Source: Sunxiuqinia sp965372405 (GTDB lineage Bacteria > Bacteroidota > Bacteroidia > Bacteroidales > Prolixibacteraceae). Taken from it: 64,000 bases of DNA. Where the stretch lies: the NCBI GenBank assembly GCA_965372405.1, contig CBDVCE010000017.1, positions 1 through 64,000 of the forward strand. Reading direction: 5' to 3'. Positions 45,494 through 53,976 of this stretch are shown here, piece after piece (position 1 is the first letter of the stretch; each line of letters begins with the position of its first letter). The translations under genes were made by a program, and so were the position numbers. The notes below the pieces were generated by a model, which saw nothing but the letters and a program-made list of their open reading frames with translations, was not told where the DNA came from and ran no database searches.

Positions 45494-46756
45494 ATGATAT
45501 TTTTAGCAACTCAGTCTACAGTAGTAATCGCCAGTATTGCCGTTTTCCTTTTGGTAATCATTTTACTGGTTTCGATCCTGCTGTTTGCGAAAAAGAAATT
45601 GACTCCTTCCGGAGTTGTGACAGTAGATATTAATGATGGCACTCTTGAACTGGAAACCAACCCCGGTGATACCTTGCTAACTACTTTGGGGAATAATAAA
45701 GTATTCCTTCCATCTGCTTGTGGTGGTGGTGGTACTTGTGCCATGTGCCGTTGTCAGGTTGAAGATGGAGGTGGCTCTATTCTCCCTACAGAAACTGGTT
45801 TCTTTACCCGTAAAGAGCAAGCCGACAATTGGCGTTTAGCTTGTCAGGTGAAAGTGAAAGAGGATATGAAAGTTCAAATTCACAAAGAAATTCTGGGTAT
45901 TAAGAAGTGGGAATGCGAAGTGGTTTCAAACAACAACGTGGCAACTTACATCAAGGAATTTGTTGTAAGGCTTCCAGAAGGCGAAACGCTTGATTTCAAA
46001 TCCGGTGGTTATATCCAGATTGATGTTCCGAAAATTGATGTCGACTTTAAAGACATGGTTATCGATGACGAATATCGCCCGGAATGGGAACAGTATGGTA
46101 TGTTTGATCTGAAGATGAAAAATCCGGAGCCAACTTATCGTGCCTACTCTATGGCTAACCATCCTGCAGAAGGTAATATTGTGATGCTGAATATCCGCAT
46201 TGCAACTCCTCCTTTTGATCGTGTAAATGGTGGATTTCAGAAAGTTAATCCGGGAATCTGTTCATCTTACATCTTCAACCTAAAACCAGGAGATAAAGTG
46301 ACTGTTTCAGGGCCTTACGGTGAATTCTTCTTGAAAGACAACGATAGTGAAATGATGTTTATTGGTGGTGGTGCCGGTATGGCTCCAATGCGTTCACATC
46401 TTTTCCACTTGTTCCATACCGTAAAAGAAACGAACAAAAATGTGACTTTCTGGTATGGTGCTCGTTCATGGAGAGAAGTTTTCTACTACGATCAATTTAA
46501 AGCAATTGAGAAGGAGTTCCCTAACTTTAAGTTTAACCTGGCATTGTCTGATCCTCAACCTGAGGATAAGTGGGAAGGGCCTGTTGGTTTTATTCATCAG
46601 GTAATTCACGATATGTACTTAGGAAAACATGATGAACCCGAAGATATTGATTACTATCTCTGTGGACCTCCAATGATGAATGATGCTATTCAGAAAATGC
46701 TTTACGATTTGGGCGTACCAGATGAAAACGTCCTCTTCGATGACTTTGGAAGTTAA
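45494..46756 (+). CDS. nqrF: Na+-translocating NADH:quinone reductase subunit F
   Basis: 420 residues. N-terminal membrane helix (about 8-32), then a ferredoxin domain with Cys76, Cys82, Cys85 and Cys117 for the 2Fe-2S cluster. The FAD domain (RAYSMANHP) and NADH domain (GGGAGMAPMRSH, CGPPMMNDAI) follow. It is the NADH entry point of the sodium pump. It is followed by a strong terminator. Confidence 0.97.
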   Translation: MIFLATQSTVVIASIAVFLLVIILLVSILLFAKKKLTPSGVVTVDINDGTLELETNPGDTLLTTLGNNKVFLPSACGGGGTCAMCRCQVEDGGGSILPTETGFFTRKEQADNWRLACQVKVKEDMKVQIHKEILGIKKWECEVVSNNNVATYIKEFVVRLPEGETLDFKSGGYIQIDVPKIDVDFKDMVIDDEYRPEWEQYGMFDLKMKNPEPTYRAYSMANHPAEGNIVMLNIRIATPPFDRVNGGFQKVNPGICSSYIFNLKPGDKVTVSGPYGEFFLKDNDSEMMFIGGGAGMAPMRSHLFHLFHTVKETNKNVTFWYGARSWREVFYYDQFKAIEKEFPNFKFNLALSDPQPEDKWEGPVGFIHQVIHDMYLGKHDEPEDIDYYLCGPPMMNDAIQKMLYDLGVPDENVLFDDFGS

Positions 46757-46775
46757 TGCACAAGCAAGATATTTT

Positions 46776-46809
46776 AAAAGAGCTGTTCGAAATTCGAGCA
46801 GCTCTTTTT
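46776..46809 (+). terminator. Rho-independent terminator of the nqr operon
   Basis: A 10-bp stem AAAAGAGCTG (46776-46785) / CAGCTCTTTT (46799-46808), extended by a T-G pair and an inner TCGA/TCGA helix with a 3-base loop. The T-run at the end overlaps the stem. It lies 20 bases after the nqrF stop. Confidence 0.85.
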
Positions 46810-46995
46810 CATTAAATGGCTATTAATACTTAAGTGTAAAATCGTGTTATAGAACACTTTCACCTAAGATTACTTTCAGCCGTCCCGTTATCTATATTCA
46901 AAATTACTATTTTGCTAATGAAATGATTCGATTTTTTAGTGTCAAGGGGTAAAAGAGAATAGTGGTTGTCTTATTAAATTTAGACATTTCGATAT

Positions 46996-48906
46996 ATGAT
47001 ACGGCATAAAAAAAGAATTTCATTGCAATATATTAAGGTTCTATTGCAACAACTCTCCTGGAGACGCTACCTTTTATGCCTAATTTTTTCCTCAATTTTT
47101 ATTTCATCATTTTCAAACGATAAGAATATTCTTGTTATTCACTCCTATCATCAAGGTCTTGAATGGACTGATTCTATATCCTCAGGTATTCTCTCTATTT
47201 TTAAAAATCAACCTGAGTTCAATATCTATTTTAATTATATTGACACTAAACGAAACAATACTCCAGATTACTTTAAGTCTCTTGTCGAATTATATCGGTC
47301 TCATTCGAGTAAAATTAAATACGAAGCTATTATTGCCTCCGATAATGCAGCTTATAATTTCATGATAAAATACAGGGATGAATTTTTCCCAAATGTTCCA
47401 GTGTTCTATTGCGGTGTAAACTTTCTCGATCGTTCTGAGCTTATTAAACATGACAACTTTTTTGGCTTTGAAGAAATTGCAAACCATTCAGAAACTATTG
47501 ATATTATTCAGAAACTATTTCCAGAACGAAATAAGGTTCTAATCGTAAATGACTACACGCTAACGGGTACTTCAATTAGAAAAGAGCTTGAAAAAGTACT
47601 TCCTCAATACAATCACGATCTAGAGTTTGAAATCATTGATACATTTAGCCTTGATGAACTTAAGCAAAGAGTGGCTTCTCTAACAAATGATTACACCATC
47701 TATTTATTAGTGGTAAATATGGACCGTTTAGGTAACTACATTTCTTACAGCAATGGAATTCGAATTATTCGGGAAAATACGTCTGTCCCCATTTTTGGCT
47801 CCTGGGATTTCTATTTGGGGAAAGGCATCATCGGAGGATCAATAACAAGAGGGTTTGAACAAGGAGAAAATGTTGCTCAACTAGCATTAGATTATCTGAC
47901 AGGAATAAATAAAAATCCAAAAGTATATCAATATGGATCAACTTCAATATGCCTTGACTACAACCTTCTAGAACAATTTGATATTAGCAATCGATCGTTA
48001 CCAAAGGACGTTAAGATTATTAACAATCCGACTTTATCTGAATGGCAAGTTTTAGGGTTAAAAATTGCAATTATAGTTCTTTCAATTCTACTTTTTGGAT
48101 CCACAATATATTTGTATTTCAGAAAGAAACAGGCTCGTATGCTTAAAGATTTAGTTAACAAAAGGACTAAGGAACTAAGGAAGGCAAACATGAAGCTTGA
48201 GAAAATAAATCAAAGTAAAAATGAAATTTTGAGTATCGTTGCTCATGATTTACGAAATCCTATTGGAAACGTCAATGGCTTTGCGCAATTGGTTATTGAA
48301 AAAGATGAAGAGAATAAATTCATGGACGAGGAATCACGAACCAACCTCAATCACATTCTTGATCTGAGCAACTATATGATCAGACTGGTTAACAACTTAC
48401 TTGACATTTCAATTATTGAATCAGGGGCAATAAAACTTGATTGCACAATTGATAATTATGTCGATTTTATTTCAGATGAGGTTGTGAAGAACAGAGCCTT
48501 GGCCGACTTGCTTCAAGTCGATATTGAATTTGAAAGCAAAGTTGAAAATGTGGATGTTTTATTTGATAAGATTAAGATCCAGCAAGCTTTCAATAATTTG
48601 GTTTCGAATGCAATCAAATTCTCAAAGCCAAAAGATTCAATTCAGGTTTTAATTACAACTAAAAATAATAAAGTAATTACAAAAATAAAAGACTCAGGCC
48701 CGGGTATCCCTAATGACAAATTCGAATTAATTTTCAAGAAATACGCAATGGTAAAATCTGACTCTCCTGAGAAAGTAAAGGGAACCGGACTAGGGCTTTC
48801 GATTGTCAAAGGCATCATAGATGCACATAATGGTAAAATCTATCTGAAAAGTAAGCTAAAAAAGGGAACTGAATTCATTTACGAATTGCCAATAGCAAAA
48901 TCATAA
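46996..48906 (+). CDS. Sensor histidine kinase with periplasmic ABC-substrate-binding-like domain
   Basis: 636 residues. After a membrane anchor or signal (about 24-38) comes a periplasmic domain of the ABC_sub_bind type (about 43-330: ILVIHSYHQGLEWTDSI, FYCGVNFLDRSELI, IIGGSITRGFEQGENVA). A second membrane helix (about 354-375), a coiled coil, HisKA with AHDLRNPIGN (His417) and an ATPase domain with GTGLGLSIVKG follow. The sensor domain suggests binding of a small organic solute; which one is unknown. No receiver or regulator is adjacent. It precedes the broken MscS gene and GH76. Confidence 0.9.
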   Translation: MIRHKKRISLQYIKVLLQQLSWRRYLLCLIFSSIFISSFSNDKNILVIHSYHQGLEWTDSISSGILSIFKNQPEFNIYFNYIDTKRNNTPDYFKSLVELYRSHSSKIKYEAIIASDNAAYNFMIKYRDEFFPNVPVFYCGVNFLDRSELIKHDNFFGFEEIANHSETIDIIQKLFPERNKVLIVNDYTLTGTSIRKELEKVLPQYNHDLEFEIIDTFSLDELKQRVASLTNDYTIYLLVVNMDRLGNYISYSNGIRIIRENTSVPIFGSWDFYLGKGIIGGSITRGFEQGENVAQLALDYLTGINKNPKVYQYGSTSICLDYNLLEQFDISNRSLPKDVKIINNPTLSEWQVLGLKIAIIVLSILLFGSTIYLYFRKKQARMLKDLVNKRTKELRKANMKLEKINQSKNEILSIVAHDLRNPIGNVNGFAQLVIEKDEENKFMDEESRTNLNHILDLSNYMIRLVNNLLDISIIESGAIKLDCTIDNYVDFISDEVVKNRALADLLQVDIEFESKVENVDVLFDKIKIQQAFNNLVSNAIKFSKPKDSIQVLITTKNNKVITKIKDSGPGIPNDKFELIFKKYAMVKSDSPEKVKGTGLGLSIVKGIIDAHNGKIYLKSKLKKGTEFIYELPIAKS

Positions 48907-48947
48907 TCCCTTACTTTTTGTATCTTAAACAGATAAAATTGCATGAT

Positions 48948-49861
48948 ATGGAAAAGCTGATTAACTATCTTCAGGATGCAACTGGTTTAAGTTCTCATAG
49001 CCTCGACAAATTATTTATATCGATTGTCGTCATTCTTTTTCTCTGGCTTTTCAGGATAGTTGTCTTACGCATAGTCTGGAAGAATACCAAAAACATAAAA
49101 ACACGCTACCAATGGAAACGTTCATTTTCGTTTATCCTGCCCTTGGTTGGAACAATATTAATAGAGCTGTATGGATACGGGCATTTGAACAGTTTGGAGC
49201 ATTCCTGGGACTATTTACTGCAGGCTTAGCAATTGCTTTAAAGGATCCGCTAACAAACCTTGCTGGCTGGTTTTTCATTGTCTTTCGTAAACCATTTGTA
49301 GTGGGCGACCGAGTACAGATTGGTGAAAATGCCGGAGACATCATTGACATCCGCTTATTTCAATTCACCCTGTTAGAAATTGGGAACTGGGTGGATGCGG
49401 ACCAAAGTACAGGCCGTATTATTCATATGCCAAACGGAAAGGTTTTTCTTGACGCTCAGGCCAATTATAGCACAGGGTTTCAATATATTTGGAATGAGAT
49501 CCCAGTACAAGTAACCTTTGAAAGTGATTGGGAGAAAGCCAAATCGATATTAGAGAACATTATCAATGAGCATGCCCAACACTTCAGTAAAGATGCTGAA
49601 AAGGAAATCCTTGAAGCCAGCAAAAATTACCTGGTTTTTTACAAACACCTCTCTCCCATTGTATACACCAAGGTAACCCAACAATCAGGTGTTACTCTGA
49701 GCGTTCGATTTTTATGCAATCCAAGAAAAAGACGTTCTCTGGAACACAAAATATGGGAAGACATTTTAAAGGCTTTCAATGCTGAAGTAAATATTGATTT
49801 TGCCTACCCAACGCAACGTTTTTATAACTATCAAAAAGAAAAGAATACAAATCCTGAATAA
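48948..49861 (+). pseudogene. Mechanosensitive channel (MscS family) gene broken by a frameshift
   Basis: The frame beginning at the ATG 48948 gives the N-terminal helix and linker of an MscS protein, through FSFILPLVGTILI near 49160, and then runs into unrelated sequence and a stop at 49227-49229. The channel core continues in another frame, from VWIRAFEQFGAFLGLFTAG near 49170 through ALKDPLTNLAG, GDRVQIGENAGDIIDI and the beta domain to the stop at 49861. Joining the two needs one added base near 49155-49172, so a 1-base deletion or sequencing error is likely. No slippery heptamer is visible. The ATG at 49112 lies out of frame inside the first part and is not a true start. Confidence 0.82.
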
Positions 49862-49872
49862 AACGAAACAAC

Positions 49873-50964
49873 TTGAAAACCACACTGATCCTTTTGTCCG
49901 CTATGTTCATTTTTTCATCATGCAAAAAAGAAGAGAACATCTACCTGACTAAGACACAACAAAGCATTGAAGTTTTACAAAACTGGTACAATAACGAAAC
50001 AGGATTGTATGAAACCACAAGTTGGTGGAATGCTGCTAATGCAATTACTGCTATCTGTGACTATTCTCGCATAACCGGAGACATGAGCTACATGCCAATC
50101 GTTGATAACACCTTTGAAATCTGCAAACAATTTGAAGTGCAGATGCCTGACACTTCGGAGAACTGGACTTGCACCAATTTCATCAATGATTATTACGATG
50201 ATGAAGGCTGGTGGCTATTGGCCTGGATTGAAGCCTATGACATTACAGGGGATGAAAAGTATTTAACGATGAGCCAAATCATTTTTGATGATCTTATTAT
50301 AGGCTGGGACAGTGTTTGTGGTGGTGGCATTTATTGGAAAAAACCAAACATTGCCAAATCAGCAGTTCAAAACGAACTGTTTATGCTTTCAGCATTGCGT
50401 TTACATCAGCGTTCACCAGAGAACCTAGCCGGAGAGTTGACATATTTACAATGGGCAGACAAATGCTGGGAATGGTTTCAACAATCTGGAATGATTTCCA
50501 AAAACTACCTGATAGAAAATGGACTGGACAAGAATTGTCAGTCATCAAGTGGAAGATACTACACATACAATCAAGGAATGATTTTAAGTGCAATGGTTGA
50601 ATATTATTCCATTACAAAAGACAAATCCTATCTGGATATTGCCGAAAAGATTGCCGACTCAACCATGAAGCATCTGGTTTATGAAAGCGGTGTACTAAAA
50701 GACCCGACCGAACCTACTCCCAATGGCGATGCGGTTCAGTTTAAAGGAATTTTCATGCGCCACCTCTCCTACTTATACAGTCAGACTAATAATCCTGAGA
50801 TCAAGCAATTTATATTTCATCAGGTAGATGCCATATGGAAAAGAGCCCGTAATTCTGAGACTGATGAGATTGGCGCTATCTGGGATGGCCCGTTTGACAA
50901 AGGGGATGCTGGAAGACAAAGCTCCGCAATTGATGCATTAAATGCTGCAATGAATATGGAATAG
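49873..50964 (+). CDS. Glycoside hydrolase family 76 lipoprotein (alpha-1,6-mannanase-like)
   Basis: 363 residues with TTG as start, chosen because the lipoprotein signal (MKTTLILLSAMFIFSSC, Cys17) begins there. The (alpha/alpha)6 barrel has the GH76 catalytic pair Asp109-Asp110 in NDYYDDEGWW, preceded by TSWWNAANAITAI and followed by GGGIYWKK and YTYNQGMILSA. GH76 enzymes cut alpha-1,6-mannans, for example of yeast or algal origin. It is not in a PUL: no SusC/SusD pair is beside it. The lipid anchor suggests surface or periplasmic location. Confidence 0.9.
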   Translation: MKTTLILLSAMFIFSSCKKEENIYLTKTQQSIEVLQNWYNNETGLYETTSWWNAANAITAICDYSRITGDMSYMPIVDNTFEICKQFEVQMPDTSENWTCTNFINDYYDDEGWWLLAWIEAYDITGDEKYLTMSQIIFDDLIIGWDSVCGGGIYWKKPNIAKSAVQNELFMLSALRLHQRSPENLAGELTYLQWADKCWEWFQQSGMISKNYLIENGLDKNCQSSSGRYYTYNQGMILSAMVEYYSITKDKSYLDIAEKIADSTMKHLVYESGVLKDPTEPTPNGDAVQFKGIFMRHLSYLYSQTNNPEIKQFIFHQVDAIWKRARNSETDEIGAIWDGPFDKGDAGRQSSAIDALNAAMNME

Positions 50965-50967
50965 ATC

Positions 50968-51012
50968 GAATCAAGATACCCGAACCTTGTCTGGGTACTT
51001 TACTCTTGATTC
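50968..51012 (+). terminator. Two-part hairpin after the GH76 gene
   Basis: A perfect 9-bp outer stem GAATCAAGA (50968-50976) / TCTTGATTC (51004-51012) encloses an inner TACCC/GGGTA stem. It begins 4 bases after the GH76 stop. There is no T-run, so it may be a 3'-end stabiliser or weak terminator. Confidence 0.45.
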
Positions 51013-51075
51013 CTGATTCTGAAATTTTGCTTCTTGCCTCATATTTTTGTTCTTTTGTGCTTTTAAATTCTTATA

Positions 51076-51810
51076 ATGAGACGAATATTATCATACATAC
51101 TCACCCCCATATATTTAATTTGGTTTGGATTTTTAATCCTGCTTTTTCATCCCATTCAAATGATCTGTCGCAAAATCGGAGGTTATCCACTTCGAAAGAA
51201 AGTAGTAGACGTAATGAATTTCTTTATGGTCTATGGATTTTTAGTGTTGGGATCAAGAATTCGTTTCAAGGGTTTTGAAAAACTTCCGGAAGGACGATCT
51301 TTAATAATTGTCTCCAATCACCAAAGCACCTTTGACATCCCCCCAATCGTTTGGGCATTCCGCAAACATCACCCTAGATTTATTTCAAAAATTGAGTTGG
51401 CCAAAGGCATCCCAAGTATTTCATATAATCTGCGTCATGCGGGTTCTGCATTAATTGACCGTAAAAACAAAGGACAATCGGTAAAAGAAATTATTCGTGT
51501 TGGTCGAATGATTGAAAAAGAACAACACGCCATCAGTATTTTCCCGGAGGGGACGCGAAGCAAAACTGGAAAGGTGAAAACATTTCAGGAAGGTGGTATT
51601 CACACTTTAATGAAAGTTGCTCCATCAGCGATCATCGTACCACTATCCATTGATGGTAACAGCCTTTTGAATCCGAAAGGTTATTTCCCTATGCGATTTG
51701 GGACCAAGATTACATTTACCGTTCATGAGCCGATTGAGCCTAAAGAATTCTCGGCTAAAGAAATTGCGGAGAAGTGTGAAACCTTAATAAAAGCTGAGCT
51801 TGGAGTTTAA
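51076..51810 (+). CDS. plsC: 1-acyl-sn-glycerol-3-phosphate acyltransferase
   Basis: 244 residues. An N-terminal membrane segment is followed by the acyltransferase motifs NHQSTFD (His82, Asp87), FPEGTRSK, and VPLSIDG. It makes phosphatidic acid from lysophosphatidic acid at the inner membrane. The symbol rests on family motifs; related acyltransferases for other lipids cannot be excluded. Convergent with the planctomycete-type block. Confidence 0.9.
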   Translation: MRRILSYILTPIYLIWFGFLILLFHPIQMICRKIGGYPLRKKVVDVMNFFMVYGFLVLGSRIRFKGFEKLPEGRSLIIVSNHQSTFDIPPIVWAFRKHHPRFISKIELAKGIPSISYNLRHAGSALIDRKNKGQSVKEIIRVGRMIEKEQHAISIFPEGTRSKTGKVKTFQEGGIHTLMKVAPSAIIVPLSIDGNSLLNPKGYFPMRFGTKITFTVHEPIEPKEFSAKEIAEKCETLIKAELGV

Positions 51811-51843
51811 GCGCTTTACAAAGCTATTGACTCCAACACACGT

Positions 51844-53973
51844 TTAATTCAGAAAAAGTTCATCCACAAATATCCATGCCGTTTGACCCTTGGCAGGATG
51901 CCAGTCTGGTATTTTCTTTTGGTTTCGAACTATAAACTTATAGTATTTAAATGAAGTTGATTCGGGAAAATTACAACTATATGTATTTGCACCCAAAGGG
52001 TCATTTTCATTGGCTTTGGGAAAGCTGATCTTTGCAATATTTAAAAATTGTTGATTATCATTACTTCCCAAAACATCAATGGAGTTGATCGGAAAAATAT
52101 GAGCATCAAGATGAACGAGTGCGTTAAAATGAACTGATTCCAACGCTTGTTGCTGTTTGAATCCAACAATAAATTCCATATCAGAATCTTTATAAGCTAA
52201 CCATTCGCCATTCAAGGTATTGTTTCTCCCTAAATCAAAATTTATGAGCGTTTTAGCGCCTTCATTTTTATATCTCTCGTGAGGTTTATTCAACAAGTAA
52301 ATCGTATCGGGCTGTATTGCTGATTTATAAAATATTCGCTTCACCAAATTGCTGCTTAGCCATCCGGATTTAAAGGCTTTAGTTTTTACTACAGCATTCT
52401 TCGAAAGACGAATTGGTTTTGTGTACTCAGTGCTACTTAAGCTATCAGGTTCACTTCCGTCGGTGGTGTATCGAATAAGCACGCCTTTTAACAAGTGCTT
52501 TATCTTTACGTTTATATGATTTGAAAAGATTGATGAGTCCTGAACAATAGTAGGATTACTGATCTTCATAATCTCATCTTTCAAATTATCACCAACAACA
52601 ATTTTGATGTCTGCGTATTTTTCAATTAGTTTCGACAGGTGCTCTTCATCCGTATTTTGTGTCCAAACGTGCAAGGATGAGAATGTTGCCTGATCAAGAA
52701 ATTTATCCAACTCAGCTTCACTAAATTCAATTCCACAAATGGATAAAGCTTTCAGTTTGCTTAGTGATTTCATATCCTCAATCAAAGCAAGCTCAAGTCC
52801 GGTATTGTTTAAGTTTACTTTTCGTAGGTTTTTAAACTGTATTATTACATTCAGGTCCTCATTAGATAATGGCATCCCCTGCATATTCAGACTTACAACC
52901 TGATCTTTTATTTTTCCCAACTTCCTCAGATTTTGCTGCTCATACTTTGAGCCCTGAAAGAAGTTAACTTCCACCTCATCCGATCCATTAAAGAGATAAT
53001 TGACCGTGCAGTAGTTCGAATTAAATTCGTCTAAGTCAGGAAGATCAAAATTCAATGCTGCTTTTTGACTGGCTGCAGTTCTGTAATTATTCACCAGCAG
53101 GAATAAGCTATCGTTTGGAGCCAGTTCTTTTAGTTTTATGTCGAAACTGCCACCTGATTTTACCCATTTCCTTAAGATTGATAGTTCATCTGAAGTGAGC
53201 TGTAATTTTCCTTCAGGAGGCATATGCTCTTCATCGTCTAATGGCAAATGAAGGCGTTCCAGAAACAAACCATCGGAATTCAATGTCAATAAATCACCAT
53301 TTTTGCCACCTTTCAAAATATTCTCAGGTGTGTTTAATCTTAAATCACCTTTCGATTTATCCATGCCATGACAACTAATACACTTTCGGTTTAAAATGGG
53401 CTTAACGGCTACCGTATATACTGTAGCTGTTTCTTCATTTACAATTTCATTTTCAGCTAAGGAAGACTCAGCTTGCGGAAAGCTTAAGGCATTTACTCCA
53501 TGAGTTAATTGTGCCCCTTTATGGGTTGACCCGATGAGAATAAATACAAATAACAAAGCCAATATCTTTTTAAATCCACCTTTTAAATGAAGAACATAAA
53601 TGAACAGCCAACTAAACATTGCCACAACAATTCCTGCCCATTTATGGAAGTCAAGATTTTTGCCATCGTAACCATTTTGTACAGAAAGTAATATCCCAAA
53701 CAGAACAACTACACTGGCAAGTATCGCATTTATTGCCAAAAGCAATTTCTCGGTTGTAACGAGTAATCTACGAGTTTGAAAGAATAGAAAGTAGATCGCA
53801 ATTAAAATGCCAAACACAATGGGAAAGTGCAAAGCTAAAGGATGAAATTTACCCATCCATTGAAAAAGCAGTCCGGCCTGAATCTGTTGATCAAATATAG
53901 CAAGGACTATCAACAGCGGATTTAAAATCCACAAACACCAATCCAACAGTTGAAAGATTTTCTTTTCACTCAT
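51844..53973 (-). CDS. Multidomain membrane protein: DUF2231-like helices, planctomycete-type cytochrome c, leucine-rich and chitobiase C-type domains
   Basis: 709 residues. Four or five membrane helices (about 12-150) contain His44, His49 and His110, as in DUF2231 proteins. Then comes a planctomycete cytochrome c (PSC1-type) domain with the heme motif CISCH (Cys198, Cys201, His202) and MPPEGKLQLTSDELSILRKWV. A short leucine-rich part (about 355-440) follows, then a chitobiase/Fn3-associated beta domain with RYTTDGSEPDS, and a discoidin-like C-terminus (FIVGFKQQQALESVHF). The heme implies electron transfer or sensing outside the membrane; the C-terminal domains suggest carbohydrate contact. 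Its start is 3 bases after the stop of the DUF1501 gene. Confidence 0.82.
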   Translation of the reverse strand: MSEKKIFQLLDWCLWILNPLLIVLAIFDQQIQAGLLFQWMGKFHPLALHFPIVFGILIAIYFLFFQTRRLLVTTEKLLLAINAILASVVVLFGILLSVQNGYDGKNLDFHKWAGIVVAMFSWLFIYVLHLKGGFKKILALLFVFILIGSTHKGAQLTHGVNALSFPQAESSLAENEIVNEETATVYTVAVKPILNRKCISCHGMDKSKGDLRLNTPENILKGGKNGDLLTLNSDGLFLERLHLPLDDEEHMPPEGKLQLTSDELSILRKWVKSGGSFDIKLKELAPNDSLFLLVNNYRTAASQKAALNFDLPDLDEFNSNYCTVNYLFNGSDEVEVNFFQGSKYEQQNLRKLGKIKDQVVSLNMQGMPLSNEDLNVIIQFKNLRKVNLNNTGLELALIEDMKSLSKLKALSICGIEFSEAELDKFLDQATFSSLHVWTQNTDEEHLSKLIEKYADIKIVVGDNLKDEIMKISNPTIVQDSSIFSNHINVKIKHLLKGVLIRYTTDGSEPDSLSSTEYTKPIRLSKNAVVKTKAFKSGWLSSNLVKRIFYKSAIQPDTIYLLNKPHERYKNEGAKTLINFDLGRNNTLNGEWLAYKDSDMEFIVGFKQQQALESVHFNALVHLDAHIFPINSIDVLGSNDNQQFLNIAKISFPKANENDPLGANTYSCNFPESTSFKYYKFIVRNQKKIPDWHPAKGQTAWIFVDELFLN

Positions 53974-53976
53974 ACG

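Noticed and set aside
49140..49180. Programmed -1 frameshifting in the MscS gene
   Set aside because: No X-XXY-YYZ slippery heptamer and no strong downstream structure was seen at the junction.
49112..49861. Stand-alone MscS protein starting at the ATG at 49112
   Set aside because: The first 18 or so residues from that ATG are out of frame with the channel family, while the true N-terminal part is found in the other frame upstream. A frameshift explains both.
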